A DNA stretch of 45,797 nt from a bacterium (GTDB lineage: Bacteria > Vulcanimicrobiota > Vulcanimicrobiia > Vulcanimicrobiales > Vulcanimicrobiaceae), in assembly GCA_021778415.1 (NCBI GenBank), contig JAJYCL010000024.1:1-45797 (forward strand), written 5' to 3'. Below, one piece after another: positions 26,618-35,417 of the stretch. Position 1 is the first letter of the stretch. The number at the start of each line of letters is the position of its first letter. Below the pieces are notes generated by a model, which was not told the DNA's origin, made no database searches, and worked only from the letters and a program-made list of their open reading frames with translations. A program made the translations under genes and the position numbers.

Positions 26618-26640
26618 CCGGGCTGGTGGGTTTTTGCGCG

Positions 26641-27342
26641 TTAGTGACAGGCGACAGCGACGACTTGTTGGCCCAGGATATCGATCGTGTTGGGCGACGG
26701 TAGTGTTTGGGCGGGAAGCGATGCTGTGGTGCCAGTAATCGTTCCACCTGTGGCGACCGTTTTCCACGTCGGCGCGCCGCCGCCGCTAGAGTAGCTGTCA
26801 AGCTCGCAACTGGTTGCTGTGCCGAATCCCGCCGAGTTCGTGACCGTCATAACCGGAGTTGTGTTTCCTAAGCTGATCAGTGTCCCGCTATTATAAAGGG
26901 AAAAATAGATGACCGGCGTCGCAGCGGAGGCGTTGTCCGCTGGGAGTGTGTTCGGCGTAACGTCACCGGAATTCGTCGCGTCCGAGACGCTGATGGTGCC
27001 GCTTCCCACGGAGGCCGTGCCAAATTGGATGGTGGCGGAGATGTTTTGGTACGCTGATAGTGAGACGAGTCCGGGGACTTGCCCGTTGGTCGCCGTGAGG
27101 GTTGCCGTGGAGCCACCGAAGGTCCATGTAGCCGGAGCTGCTGTGGGCGCGGCAGTTGGGGCCGCTGTTGGAGCCCCAGTTGGGGCTGCTGTTGGAGCCC
27201 CAGTTGGGGCTGCTGTTGGGGCTGCTGTTGGGGCTGCTGTTGGCGCCGTCGCCCCGCCGCCACCACTCGAACCGCCGCAAGCAGCAAGTGCCGAGGCTAA
27301 AACGAGCGCTAGAGAGCTGGAAAATAGGGCTCGCGATTTCAT
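26641..27342 (-). CDS. Lipoprotein with (PTAA)n linker
   Basis: A 233-residue protein. The signal peptide ends in a lipobox (SALAAC, Cys22). Then come a Gly/Ser stretch, ten PTAA/PTGA repeats (residues 33-70) as a flexible stalk, and about 160 residues of beta-rich domain with many Thr, Ser and Gly. The ATG at 27342 has an AAGGA site at 8 nt. An earlier in-frame start is not needed. The C-terminal domain is unknown to me. The gene sits back to back with the rplC promoter, about 100 bp away, and is the last gene of the block that splits the S10 operon. Confidence 0.8.
   Translation of the reverse strand: MKSRALFSSSLALVLASALAACGGSSGGGGATAPTAAPTAAPTAAPTGAPTAAPTGAPTAAPTAAPTAAPATWTFGGSTATLTATNGQVPGLVSLSAYQNISATIQFGTASVGSGTISVSDATNSGDVTPNTLPADNASAATPVIYFSLYNSGTLISLGNTTPVMTVTNSAGFGTATSCELDSYSSGGGAPTWKTVATGGTITGTTASLPAQTLPSPNTIDILGQQVVAVACH
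27133..27246. repeat. 12-bp tandem repeats coding for PTAA/PTGA
   Basis: Near-perfect 12-base units, with a 24-base higher-order period where PTAA and PTGA alternate. The count can change by slippage without breaking the frame, which would lengthen or shorten the stalk of the lipoprotein. Confidence 0.88.
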
Positions 27343-27443
27343 GAACGTGGTCCTTTCCGACCGAAGTCGTCGAAAATTGTACCGATTCATCGAGTTTAGC
27401 GTGACCGTTGGAATTTTTAGAGAAAATCACGCGATTGGCACGC

Positions 27444-27471
27444 TTGACTCTTTGTCCGTGCGTGATATACT
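27444..27471 (+). promoter_or_regulatory. Promoter of the rplC-rpsM ribosomal operon
   Basis: TTGACT at 27444-27449 and TATACT at 27466-27471 have a 16-bp spacer and an extended -10 TG at 27463-27464. It lies about 120 bases before rplC and gives the detached S10/spc genes their own start of transcription. A damaged copy is at 25021-25048. Confidence 0.82.
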
Positions 27472-27477
27472 CCTCGG

Positions 27478-27587
27478 GTTGCGGTTCCGACCCGGCGGCG
27501 CTCTTTGCGTGCGCCGGGAAAGAAGAAGAACAGTACGCCAGGCACCGTGGCAATTATTACTCAGAGATCAACTATAGGACGAGGATC
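27478..27587 (+). promoter_or_regulatory. rplC leader with hairpin
   Basis: An untranslated leader of roughly 110 nt. CCCGGCG (27491-27497) can pair with CGCCGGG (27512-27518), and an overlapping GGCGC/GCGCC pairing is an alternative. The best-conserved part between this leader and its copy at 25021-25093 is exactly this hairpin region. A GAGG ribosome binding site precedes rplC. Autoregulation by an early product such as L4 would be in line with other bacteria, but no match to a known leader class was seen. Confidence 0.5.
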
Positions 27588-28229
27588 ATGAAGAACATCC
27601 TTGGCCGCAAGGTTGGGATGACGAGCGTGTTTACCGAGGATGGCCGTTCAGTGCCAGTCACGGTAATCGAAGCCGGTCCCTGCACAGTGGTCGAACGTCG
27701 CACGAAAGAGCAACATGGCTATGATGCCGTGGCGCTCGGATTCGGCGCGGTCAAAAAGACGCGACTCACACGTGCCCTTGCTGGACATTTCAAGAAGCAG
27801 AATGTCGAACCCGCGCGCGTTGTGCGCGAGTTCCGCAATGACATCGATGGCGTCGAACTCGGAGCGACGATCACGGTTTCGGAATTCGAAGCCGGGGATC
27901 GCGTTGATGTGGTCGGCGTATCGAAGGGTCATGGTTTTGCCGGCGGTATTAAGCGCCACAATTTCAAAGGCGGCCCGGCTAGCCACGGTTCGATGATTCA
28001 TCGTCAACCGGCATCAAACGGCGATACCAATGCCGGACGCGTTGCCAAAGGCAGCCGTCGTCCGGGGCACTACGGTGTCGATCGTACCACGCATCAGAAT
28101 TTGGAAGTCGTACGCGCAGATGTTGAGCGCAATTTGTTGCTCGTTCTCGGCCCCGTTCCGGGTCCGAAGAACGCTCTCGTGATCGTGCGCAAGTCAGTCA
28201 AGGCTAAATCAGCCGTGGCGGAGGGCTAA
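27588..28229 (+). CDS. rplC: Ribosomal protein L3
   Basis: A 213-residue L3, an early 50S assembly protein near the peptidyl transferase centre. It shows the N-terminal MKNILGRKVGMTSVFTEDGRSVPVTVIEAGPC and the central loop GHGFAGGIKRHNFKGGPASHGS, which reaches toward the catalytic site. The start at 27588 gives the standard N-terminus. The frame is open upstream into the leader and promoter but is not coding. First gene of the detached S10/spc operon. Confidence 0.98.
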   Translation: MKNILGRKVGMTSVFTEDGRSVPVTVIEAGPCTVVERRTKEQHGYDAVALGFGAVKKTRLTRALAGHFKKQNVEPARVVREFRNDIDGVELGATITVSEFEAGDRVDVVGVSKGHGFAGGIKRHNFKGGPASHGSMIHRQPASNGDTNAGRVAKGSRRPGHYGVDRTTHQNLEVVRADVERNLLLVLGPVPGPKNALVIVRKSVKAKSAVAEG

Positions 28230-28232
28230 GCG

Positions 28233-28892
28233 ATGGCCAACGTCATCGATACAACCGGAAAAGTGTTGCGCGAAATCGCGACTCCGGCACAATTCACCAC
28301 TGATCACAGCTCGAAAGCGCATACGATCTTCCGCGCCGTTTATCGCGAATTCGCGAATCCGCGCGCCGGAACGGCATCCACCAAGAAGCGCGATGAAGTC
28401 GCCGGTGGCGGACGCAAGCCGTGGAAGCAAAAGGGTACCGGACGTGCGCGTCAAGGTTCCATTCGGTCGCCGCAATGGCGTCACGGTGGCGTGGTCTTCG
28501 GGCCCCAGCCGCGCTCGTACATCAGCGATCTCAACAAAAAAGAACGCCGTTTAGCCTTCATTGCCGCGCTTTCTGAGCGCTTCGCAAGCGGTGCGGTTAC
28601 GATCGTCGATACGACGAATTTTGCCTTCGAAAAGACGGCGCAATTCGCTGCGTTTCTTTTCGGTTCGGCCAAAGCCGCTAAGAGCGGTCCGACCACCCTC
28701 GTTGTTGCAGCGTGGAACGAACCGCAAGTGCATCTCATCGAACGCGTCGGACGCAACCTTTCGCGCGTTGGGCTGACCCACACCGGAGCTCTCGATATCA
28801 AAGATATTCTGCGCTTCGAACGGATCGTCTTTACCACGGCCGCGTTTGATTCGTTGCTCGCAGCGTATGAAGTGCAGGAAGGGAACGCATAA
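28233..28892 (+). CDS. rplD: Ribosomal protein L4
   Basis: A 219-residue L4, which lines the exit tunnel. The tunnel loop region KKRDEVAGGGRKPWKQKGTGRARQGSIRSPQWRHGGVVFGP is intact. The C-terminal Rossmann-like part ends YEVQEGNA. In Gammaproteobacteria L4 represses its own operon, a possibility for the leader upstream of rplC here. It starts three bases after the rplC stop. Confidence 0.98.
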   Translation: MANVIDTTGKVLREIATPAQFTTDHSSKAHTIFRAVYREFANPRAGTASTKKRDEVAGGGRKPWKQKGTGRARQGSIRSPQWRHGGVVFGPQPRSYISDLNKKERRLAFIAALSERFASGAVTIVDTTNFAFEKTAQFAAFLFGSAKAAKSGPTTLVVAAWNEPQVHLIERVGRNLSRVGLTHTGALDIKDILRFERIVFTTAAFDSLLAAYEVQEGNA

Positions 28893-29200
28893 TGCAGGCG
28901 CATGACGTCATTCTTTCGCCGCGTATCACTGAAAAATCGATGGGCAACGCCCTCGGCCATCAGTACACGTTTACGGTGCACCCATCTGCCACCAAAACGC
29001 AGATTCGCCACGCCATCGAAGAGATTTTCTCGGTGAACGTTGTGAATGTGAATACGGTCAATGTGCGCGGTAAGAAGCGCACCTTCGCACGCAAAAAAGT
29101 GCGCACGGCTGGTAAGCAGCCCGATTTCAAAAAAGCTATCGTCACGCTCAAAGCCGGTCAAAAGATCGAGCTCGGTGGCGTGAATTATTTTGAGCAATAG
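28892..29200 (+). CDS. rplW: Ribosomal protein L23
   Basis: A 102-residue L23 at the tunnel exit, docking site for trigger factor and SRP. It has ITEKSM near the start, the [27 protein letters not shown] core and the basic loop [11 protein letters not shown]. The start shares one base with the rplD stop (TAATG). Confidence 0.97.
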   Translation: MQAHDVILSPRITEKSMGNALGHQYTFTVHPSATKTQIRHAIEEIFSVNVVNVNTVNVRGKKRTFARKKVRTAGKQPDFKKAIVTLKAGQKIELGGVNYFEQ

Positions 29201-29211
29201 GGCGAAGAGAT

Positions 29212-30036
29212 ATGCCAGTTAAAAAGTATAATCCGACAAGCCCGGGTCGTCGCTTCATCACGACGATGGATTTCTCCGATCTTTCGAAAGTCGATCCTGA
29301 ACGGTCGCTGATCGAAGTTCGCAAGAAGCATTCGGGACGTAACTTCAACGGACACATCACCGTTCGCCATAAGGGCGGCGGCACGCGCAAGATGTATCGC
29401 ATCATCGATTTCAAGCGCTCCAAGGATGCGATTCCGGCCAAAGTTGCGACCATCGAATACGATCCCAATCGCTCGGCGCGCATTGCTCTGTTGCATTACC
29501 GCGACGGTGAAAAGCGCTATATTCTTGCACCGCTCGGCCTCAAAGTCGGCGACATGGTCGAGTCGGGTTCAGCTGCGGATATCAAGCCGGGTAACTGCCT
29601 GCCGATCAAATCGATTCCGGTCGGTACCGTCATTCACAACATCGAGCTTCGCCCCGGTGAAGGCGGCAAGCTCGTGCGTAGTGCCGGCGTGAGCGCTCAG
29701 CTCATGGCCAAAGAAGATGAGTATTCGCAAGTCCGCATGCCGTCGGGCGAAGTGCGCAAGATCCATATCTTGTGTCGCGCAACGATCGGCCAGTTGGGCA
29801 ACATCGAACACGAAAACCAAGTGATCGGCAAGGCCGGCCGCTCGCGCCATATGGGCAAGCGCCCGTCGGTTCGCGGTATTGCCATGAACCCGGTCGACCA
29901 TCCGCACGGTGGTGGTGAAGCGCGCTCGACCTCGGGCCGCCCGCCAACAACGCCGTGGGGTCAAATGACCATGGGTAAAAAGACGCGTCGCAACAAGCGC
30001 ACCGATTCGATGATCGTGCGTAAACGGAAGGCGTAA
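29212..30036 (+). CDS. rplB: Ribosomal protein L2
   Basis: A 274-residue L2, needed for subunit joining and peptidyl transfer. Full length, with [27 protein letters not shown] and the conserved C-terminal [18 protein letters not shown] loop containing the key His, and the basic tail [10 protein letters not shown]. Normal position between rplW and rpsS. Confidence 0.99.
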   Translation: MPVKKYNPTSPGRRFITTMDFSDLSKVDPERSLIEVRKKHSGRNFNGHITVRHKGGGTRKMYRIIDFKRSKDAIPAKVATIEYDPNRSARIALLHYRDGEKRYILAPLGLKVGDMVESGSAADIKPGNCLPIKSIPVGTVIHNIELRPGEGGKLVRSAGVSAQLMAKEDEYSQVRMPSGEVRKIHILCRATIGQLGNIEHENQVIGKAGRSRHMGKRPSVRGIAMNPVDHPHGGGEARSTSGRPPTTPWGQMTMGKKTRRNKRTDSMIVRKRKA

Positions 30037-30039
30037 GCA

Positions 30040-30315
30040 ATGGGACGTTCACTAAAAAAAGGTCCGTTTGTCGCGGATCATCTCGTCAAGAAAATCGATA
30101 CGATGAATGAAGCGCGTGAGAAGCGGGTCGTCAAGACCTGGTCGCGCGCCTCGACGATCATCCCAACGATGGTCGGTCATACGATCGGGGTTCACAACGG
30201 CAAAATGCACGTTCCTGTGTATGTCACTGAGAACATGGTCGGGCACAAGCTCGGCGAGTTCGCACCGACGCGGCATTTCAAAGGCCACGGCGGCGATAAG
30301 GCGGGAGTGAAGTAA
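30040..30315 (+). CDS. rpsS: Ribosomal protein S19
   Basis: A 91-residue S19 of the 30S head. [19 protein letters not shown] and [46 protein letters not shown] are canonical. Starts three bases after rplB and overlaps the start of rplV by one base. Confidence 0.98.
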   Translation: MGRSLKKGPFVADHLVKKIDTMNEAREKRVVKTWSRASTIIPTMVGHTIGVHNGKMHVPVYVTENMVGHKLGEFAPTRHFKGHGGDKAGVK

Positions 30316-30788
30316 TGGCTGAACAGACTGCACCGGCACAACAGGCCAAAGCGCATCTCAAGTTTGCGCGCATCGGCCCTCGTAAGCTGCGTCGCGTTGC
30401 CGATGCCATCCGTGGCAAATCGGTTCGCGAAGCGTTGGTTCTCCTTGCATTCGCCGATGTTTATGCCGCAAAGCCGCTCGAACGTCTCGTTCGCAGCGCC
30501 GTTGCAAACGCCGGAAACAATCACGAGATGAATAGCGATGCGCTGTATATCTCGCGAATCACCGTTGACGGTGGTCCAGGCGGCGGCATGACCAAGCGTC
30601 TCGATCCTCGCGCGCAAGGTCGCGCATACTTCAAGCGCAAGCGTCTCTCGCATGTCACGGTTATCGTGAGCGAGCAGCCGCCTGTCAAGAAAATCAAGCG
30701 TCGCGGCGGTGCTTCCGTCGTCGCCGCTCACCAGCCCGCGAGCCGTCCGCGCCGTGCGCAGACTGCCGCTGCAGGAGCGACCGAGTAA
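30315..30788 (+). CDS. rplV: Ribosomal protein L22
   Basis: A 157-residue L22 of the exit tunnel. The core has RIGPRKLRRVADAIRGKSVREAL and the beta-hairpin PRAQGRAYFKRKRLSHVTVIV. About 35 residues beyond the usual C-terminus are rich in Arg, Ala and Gln (IKRRGGASVVAAHQPASRPRR and on to ATE) and should extend as a disordered tail on the ribosome surface. The start shares one base with the rpsS stop. Confidence 0.97.
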   Translation: MAEQTAPAQQAKAHLKFARIGPRKLRRVADAIRGKSVREALVLLAFADVYAAKPLERLVRSAVANAGNNHEMNSDALYISRITVDGGPGGGMTKRLDPRAQGRAYFKRKRLSHVTVIVSEQPPVKKIKRRGGASVVAAHQPASRPRRAQTAAAGATE

Positions 30789-30791
30789 CAT

Positions 30792-31649
30792 ATGGGTCAG
30801 AAGATTCATCCCATTGGTTTGCGCCTTGGGATCACGCGTACGTGGGATAGCCGTTGGTTCGAAGATAAGAACTACGTTGAATGGCTGCACGAAGATACGA
30901 AGATTCGCAAGTATCTCGAGCGCTGGTCGCGTCAAGCGGGTATTTCGCGCATTGAAATCGAGCGTCGCCCCAACCAGGCGCGCGTCATCGTGAGCACGGC
31001 CAAGCCCGGTATCATTATCGGCAAGCAGGGCGCCGGCATCGAAGAAAAACGCCGTGGCCTTGAGAAGCTGACCGGGAAATCGGTTTCGCTTAACGTCATG
31101 GAAATCAAGACGCCGGAACTCGATGCACGTCTCGTCGCGCAGAACATCGTGGATCAGCTCGAAAAGCGCATTGCGTTTCGTCGCGCTATGAAGCAATCGA
31201 TTCAGCGTTCGATGAAGGCTGGAGCAAAAGGCATCAAAGTCCAATGTTCAGGTCGTCTCGGTGGCGCTGAAATTGCTCGCACGGAGCGTTCGTCGGATGG
31301 AAAGGTGCCGCTGCACACGCTGCGCGCCGACATCGATTATGCCCATGTCGAAGCATTCACGACGTTCGGTCGCATCGGCGTAAAAGTCTGGATCTATCGT
31401 GGGGAAGTCTTGCCGGATTCACGTCCGGATAACAACCGCGTGGATCGTAACGAACGCGGTAATCGCGGAATCGGCGGAGCCGCACGCGGCGGCGCTGCCC
31501 GTGGTGGCCGTCCGGCGCGACGCGAAGGCGGAGCACCTGCTCCCCGTGCGGCGCAGGTAATGGCGACGGATTCAAGTGTCGACGCTGTCATCGCGGAAGC
31601 CGCAAGCGCTCCTGTCGATGCCGCGCAATCTACGGAGGTGAGCGAATAA
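30792..31649 (+). CDS. rpsC: Ribosomal protein S3
   Basis: A 285-residue S3 of the mRNA entry channel, with the KH domain motif [20 protein letters not shown] and the C-terminal domain around [12 protein letters not shown] and [15 protein letters not shown]. After the normal end at about residue 215 there is a 70-residue low-complexity tail, first Gly/Arg/Ala-rich ([19 protein letters not shown]), then acidic and Ala-rich. Such tails occur in some lineages. Function not known. Begins three bases after rplV. Confidence 0.98.
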   Translation: MGQKIHPIGLRLGITRTWDSRWFEDKNYVEWLHEDTKIRKYLERWSRQAGISRIEIERRPNQARVIVSTAKPGIIIGKQGAGIEEKRRGLEKLTGKSVSLNVMEIKTPELDARLVAQNIVDQLEKRIAFRRAMKQSIQRSMKAGAKGIKVQCSGRLGGAEIARTERSSDGKVPLHTLRADIDYAHVEAFTTFGRIGVKVWIYRGEVLPDSRPDNNRVDRNERGNRGIGGAARGGAARGGRPARREGGAPAPRAAQVMATDSSVDAVIAEAASAPVDAAQSTEVSE

Positions 31650-31650
31650 A

Positions 31651-32070
31651 ATGCTTACACCAAAACGAGTCAAATGGCGACGCGTTCATCGCGGCCGTAT
31701 GTCCGGAAAAGCGATTCGCGGTAGCACGCTGACGTTCGGTGAATTTGGTTTGCAAGCCACCGAGCCTTGCTGGATGACGAACCGTCAAATCGAAGCTGCA
31801 CGTATTGCTATGACGCGTCACATCAAACGCGGCGGTAAAGTGTGGATCAAGGTGTTCCCGGATAAACCGGTCACCAAGAAGCCTGCCGAAGTTCGCATGG
31901 GCGCCGGTAAGGGTAATCCGGAGTTCTGGGTTGCCGTTGTCCGTCCGGGACGAGTGTTGTTCGAGCTTTCGGGTGTCGATGCAACTGTTGCAAAGGAAGC
32001 GCTGCGTTTGGCTGCTGCGAAGCTGCCGATCAGCACGAAGGTCATCACCCGTGAGGAGGTTCACGCATGA
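31651..32070 (+). CDS. rplP: Ribosomal protein L16
   Basis: A 139-residue L16 near the A site of the 50S subunit. It begins [17 protein letters not shown] and has the central [61 protein letters not shown] is also typical. The start follows the rpsC stop with one base between. The stop overlaps rpmC by four bases. Confidence 0.98.
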   Translation: MLTPKRVKWRRVHRGRMSGKAIRGSTLTFGEFGLQATEPCWMTNRQIEAARIAMTRHIKRGGKVWIKVFPDKPVTKKPAEVRMGAGKGNPEFWVAVVRPGRVLFELSGVDATVAKEALRLAAAKLPISTKVITREEVHA

Positions 32071-32291
32071 AACCAGCTGTCGATTTAGGACATCTGCGCG
32101 AGTTGAGCGTAGTTGAACTTCAACAGAAAGCCCGCGAAACAAAGGCTGAATTATTCAACCTCCGCTTCGCGTTGCGTACCGGACACCTTTCGGATTTCAC
32201 GCAAATCAAATTAAAGCGCAAGGCGTACGCGCAAATTCAAACCGTTATCTCCGAGAAGCGCTCGGTCGAGGGTCAGCATGGAGCAGCTTAG
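32067..32291 (+). CDS. rpmC: Ribosomal protein L29
   Basis: A 74-residue two-helix L29 at the tunnel exit. [55 protein letters not shown] is typical in pattern, slightly longer than the usual 60-70 residues at the N-terminus. Starts in an ATGA overlap with rplP and overlaps the following rpsQ by 14 bp. Confidence 0.95.
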   Translation: MKPAVDLGHLRELSVVELQQKARETKAELFNLRFALRTGHLSDFTQIKLKRKAYAQIQTVISEKRSVEGQHGAA

Positions 32292-32547
32292 TGTCGAGCG
32301 CGGAGCGCGCCGAGTAAAACAAGGTCGCGTCAAATCGAGCAAGATGGACAAAACGATCGTGGTCGTGACGGAAACGCGCGTGCCGCATCCTACCTATGGG
32401 AAGATTGTTCGTAAATCGGTGCGATTCAAAGCGCACGATGAAAAGAACGAAGCCCATGATGGCGATCTCGTGCGTATTGCCGAGTGCCGTCCACTCTCAC
32501 GCGATAAGCGTTGGCGTCTCGTCGAAATAGTGGAGCGCGCGAAGTAA
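32278..32547 (+). CDS. rpsQ: Ribosomal protein S17
   Basis: An 89-residue S17 with the OB fold: [40 protein letters not shown], then [25 protein letters not shown]. The 14-bp overlap with rpmC is longer than usual for this operon. The ATG at 32278 is the one given, and the core begins around residue 12, so a later start is conceivable, but no ATG, GTG or TTG codon was seen that improves it. Confidence 0.96.
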   Translation: MEQLSVERGARRVKQGRVKSSKMDKTIVVVTETRVPHPTYGKIVRKSVRFKAHDEKNEAHDGDLVRIAECRPLSRDKRWRLVEIVERAK

Positions 32548-32548
32548 T

Positions 32549-32926
32549 ATGATTCAACAAGAAACACGACTCAAAGTTGCCGATAATTCAGGCGCACGTG
32601 AGTTGCTCGTGATCCACATTTCCGGCGGCAGCCGTCACAATTACGCGCACGTCGGCGATATCGTCGTCGGCAGCGTCAAGTCGGCAATTCCCGGAGCTGC
32701 AGTGAAGAAGGGTCAGGTCGTTAAGGCCGTGATTGTTCGCACCTCGGCCCCAGTTCGTCGTGCCGACGGCTCAACGGTTCGTAGCGATGATAACGCCTGC
32801 GTCATCATCAAAGGCGATAAAGACAATTTAGATCCGCGCGGCACGCGCGTCTTCGGACCCGTCATGCGCGAACTGCGTGATCGCGGCTTCTTGAAGATCG
32901 CCTCGCTTGCGCCGGAGGTTCTCTAA
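32549..32926 (+). CDS. rplN: Ribosomal protein L14
   Basis: A 125-residue L14 at the subunit interface, also the binding site of the silencing factor Rsf[49 protein letters not shown] and the end [22 protein letters not shown] are canonical. Starts one base after the rpsQ stop. Confidence 0.98.
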   Translation: MIQQETRLKVADNSGARELLVIHISGGSRHNYAHVGDIVVGSVKSAIPGAAVKKGQVVKAVIVRTSAPVRRADGSTVRSDDNACVIIKGDKDNLDPRGTRVFGPVMRELRDRGFLKIASLAPEVL

Positions 32927-32930
32927 GCTC

Positions 32931-33293
32931 ATGGCAAGCAAAATGAATATTCTCAAAGGCGATACCGTGTTAATTCGCCGTGGTAAAGAAAAGGGCAAGC
33001 GCGGAACCGTGAAGGCAGTGATGCCCGACGCCGGAATGGCGACGGTTGAAGGCTTGAACTTGGTCAAGCGCCATATGAAGGGCGGCCAACAAAACGGCTC
33101 GTCCAACGCGGCGACGCAAGCCGGCGGCATCATCGAGAAGGAAGCGCCGCTTCCTGTTTCGGTGCTGATGTATGTGTGCGAGAAATGCAAAACCCCGGCG
33201 CGTATCCGTCATGGACGTACCGCCGACGGTCATGCGCAACGCCTCTGCGCGAAATGCGGCGCACCGGCCCGTGAATCGGCAAAGGGAGCATAA
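32931..33293 (+). CDS. rplX: Ribosomal protein L24 with C-terminal zinc-ribbon-like motif
   Basis: A 120-residue L24, an assembly-initiating 50S protein. The KOW region is MNILKGDTVLIRRGKEKGKRGTVKAV. The C-terminal part has CEKC and CAKC separated by 21 residues, so it can bind a zinc ion, as in a subset of bacterial L24 proteins. ATG at 32931 is used. The internal ATG at 32943 starts exactly at the KOW region and is possible. The GGAGG at 32913-32917 is nearer the first. Confidence 0.96.
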   Translation: MASKMNILKGDTVLIRRGKEKGKRGTVKAVMPDAGMATVEGLNLVKRHMKGGQQNGSSNAATQAGGIIEKEAPLPVSVLMYVCEKCKTPARIRHGRTADGHAQRLCAKCGAPARESAKGA

Positions 33294-33296
33294 ATC

Positions 33297-33875
33297 ATGG
33301 CTATGACGCGTTTGCGCGAAAAATATCAGGGATCGGTCGTTCCGCTCTTGCAGACCAAATTCGGCTATAAGAACGTCAATCAGATTCCAAAACTCGATAA
33401 GGTCGTCATCAACATGTCTGTTGGTGAAGCGATTACGAATCCTAAGGCACTCGATGCTGCCGTTGCCGAGCTCGTTGCGATCAGCGGTCAGAAGCCGCTC
33501 ATCACCAAAGCGAAGAAATCCATCGCCGCATTCAAACTGCGCGAAGGCATGAACGTCGGCGCAAAAGTGACGCTCCGCGGTGAGCGCATGTATGTGTTCT
33601 TAGATAAGCTCTTTTCGGTCGTTCTTCCGCGTATTCGCGATTTCCGCGGCTTGCCGCCGAAATCGTTCGATGGTCGCGGCAATTACAATCTCGGCCTCAA
33701 AGAACAGATCGTCTTTCCGGAGATCAACTTCGATAAGGTCGACAGAATGCGCGGCATGGATATCACGATCGTGACTACGGCGAAGAACGATGAAGAAGCC
33801 ACCGAGTTTCTCGTCGCGATGGGATTGCCGATTGCGAATGCTTCATCATCGGGCCCCGGGCTCAAGAGGTCTTAA
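33297..33875 (+). CDS. rplE: Ribosomal protein L5
   Basis: A 192-residue L5, which binds 5S rRNA and contacts P-site tRNA. The N-terminal [58 protein letters not shown] and [23 protein letters not shown] segments are typical. A short C-terminal tail (GPGLKRS) extends slightly beyond the common end. Begins three bases after rplX. Confidence 0.98.
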   Translation: MAMTRLREKYQGSVVPLLQTKFGYKNVNQIPKLDKVVINMSVGEAITNPKALDAAVAELVAISGQKPLITKAKKSIAAFKLREGMNVGAKVTLRGERMYVFLDKLFSVVLPRIRDFRGLPPKSFDGRGNYNLGLKEQIVFPEINFDKVDRMRGMDITIVTTAKNDEEATEFLVAMGLPIANASSSGPGLKRS

Positions 33876-33878
33876 GAC

Positions 33879-34064
33879 ATGGCAAAAACCTCAATGATCG
33901 TTAAATCGGAGCGTAAGCCCAAGCATACGGTCCAAGCGCATAATCGCTGCAAACTGTGCGGACGCCCACGCGGCTATCTTCGCAAATTTGCGATGTGCCG
34001 TATTTGCTTCCGCGAACATGCGCACCGCGGCGTTGTGCCGGGCGTAACGAAAGCTTCCTGGTAG
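33879..34064 (+). CDS. rpsN: Ribosomal protein S14, zinc-binding short form
   Basis: A 61-residue S14 of the short (type Z) form. Four cysteines form the zinc site: CKLC, then 15 residues, then CRIC. The Arg-rich start and the end [18 protein letters not shown] are standard. Starts three bases after rplE. Confidence 0.98.
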   Translation: MAKTSMIVKSERKPKHTVQAHNRCKLCGRPRGYLRKFAMCRICFREHAHRGVVPGVTKASW

Positions 34065-34084
34065 GCTGACGGGGAAAGAAGAAC

Positions 34085-34486
34085 ATGGCAGCAACAACTG
34101 ATCCAATAGCAGATATGCTTACCCGCATTCGCAACGCGAACATGGCCAACCACAAAGTTGTCGATGTTCCGCTGTCGCGAACGAAGCATGCAATTGCAGA
34201 AATTCTCAAAGAAGAAGGCTTCATCGATGGAGTCGAGCGCACGAGCGAAGGTCCGCAAGGCACGCTTCGTATCACGTTGCGCTACGGCCCGGAGAAAGAG
34301 AAAGTCATCACCGGTCTCCGTCGCATCTCGCGCCCCGGTCTTCGCGTGTATAGCGCCAAGACTGAGATCCCGCGCGTGCTCGGCGGACTCGGCTTAGTCA
34401 TCCTGTCCACTTCCCATGGCATCATGTCGGGCAAACGCGCCCGCAAAGTTGGTGTCGGTGGTGAAGTGTTGGCGTACGTCTGGTAG
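34085..34486 (+). CDS. rpsH: Ribosomal protein S8
   Basis: A 133-residue S8 that binds the central domain of 16S r[45 protein letters not shown] and the C-terminal [29 protein letters not shown] are canonical. In E. coli S8 represses the spc operon by binding the rplE region. Not examined here. Confidence 0.98.
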   Translation: MAATTDPIADMLTRIRNANMANHKVVDVPLSRTKHAIAEILKEEGFIDGVERTSEGPQGTLRITLRYGPEKEKVITGLRRISRPGLRVYSAKTEIPRVLGGLGLVILSTSHGIMSGKRARKVGVGGEVLAYVW

Positions 34487-34500
34487 TCGAGGAAATATGT

Positions 34501-35052
34501 ATGTCTCGTATCGGTAAGTTGCCCGTCGCGGTTCCGACCGGCGTCGATATCAAAATCGACGGCGCGATCGTCCGCGTTAAAGGCCCTAAAGGCGAACTCG
34601 CGCAAGCGATTCTCGCCGACGTCGTCACCATTGAAATCGATGGCGGTCATGTTGTGGTCGCGCGCAAGGGCGATTCCAAAGATCAGCGTTCTGCTCACGG
34701 CTTAACGCGCACGCTCATCGCGAACATGGTTCACGGTGTCAGCCAAGGTTTTCGTAAGAGCCTCGAGATTCAAGGGGTCGGCTATCGTGCGGCTAAGGCC
34801 GGCGAAAACCTCAACTTGACGCTCGGCTATTCGCATCCGGTTGTCTACCATGCGCCAACGGGTATCACGCTCTCGGTTGAAGGCCAAAATAAGGTTCACA
34901 TCGACGGCATCGATAAACAAAAAGTCGGTCAGGTCGCGGCGGAAATTCGCGATTTGCGTCCGCCGGAGCCCTACAAGGGTAAGGGCGTTCGCTATGAAGG
35001 CGAAGTCGTCCGTAAGAAACTCGGTAAAGCCGGAAAGGCCGGTAAGAAATAA
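34501..35052 (+). CDS. rplF: Ribosomal protein L6
   Basis: A 183-residue L6 near the GTPase centre, made of two related domains. [21 protein letters not shown] opens the first. The second has [28 protein letters not shown] and ends [35 protein letters not shown]. The stop shares one base with the rplR start (TAATG). Confidence 0.98.
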   Translation: MSRIGKLPVAVPTGVDIKIDGAIVRVKGPKGELAQAILADVVTIEIDGGHVVVARKGDSKDQRSAHGLTRTLIANMVHGVSQGFRKSLEIQGVGYRAAKAGENLNLTLGYSHPVVYHAPTGITLSVEGQNKVHIDGIDKQKVGQVAAEIRDLRPPEPYKGKGVRYEGEVVRKKLGKAGKAGKK

Positions 35053-35417
35053 TGTCCCAGCATTCTAAAGATCAAACTCGCGCCAAGCGTCATTTGCGTG
35101 TGCGCAAAAAGGTTGCCGGCACGGTTGACCGTCCGCGCCTGATGATCCGTCGTACGTTGCATCACATCTATGCAACGATCGTCGACGATGCCAAGGGGCA
35201 CACGCTTGTCGCCGCATCGACGCGCGAAAAATCGCTCGCCGATGCGCTCGAATCGAAAACGAACATCGATGCTGCCAAGCGCGTTGGAGCGGCAATCGCT
35301 CACAAAGCCAAAGCAGTCGGTGTCAGTGCGGTTGTTTTCGACCGCGGTGGCTATCAATATCACGGACGTGTTCAGGCGCTCGCCGATGCGGCGCGCGAAG
35401 CGGGGTTGGAGTTCTAA
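35052..35417 (+). CDS. rplR: Ribosomal protein L18
   Basis: A 121-residue L18 that binds 5S r[40 protein letters not shown] and the end [26 protein letters not shown] are typical. It directly abuts rpsE, whose ATG begins at the next base. Confidence 0.98.
   Translation: MSQHSKDQTRAKRHLRVRKKVAGTVDRPRLMIRRTLHHIYATIVDDAKGHTLVAASTREKSLADALESKTNIDAAKRVGAAIAHKAKAVGVSAVVFDRGGYQYHGRVQALADAAREAGLEF

Noticed and set aside
26615-26635. CCACC/GGTGG hairpin plus T-run near the end of the REP cluster
   Set aside because: It would terminate plus-strand transcription, yet no plus-strand gene other than the IS recombinase precedes it. It is not a terminator for the minus-strand lipoprotein gene.
27133-27246. 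Short tandem repeats considered as a CRISPR array
   Set aside because: Units are contiguous 12-mers in a coding frame with no spacers.
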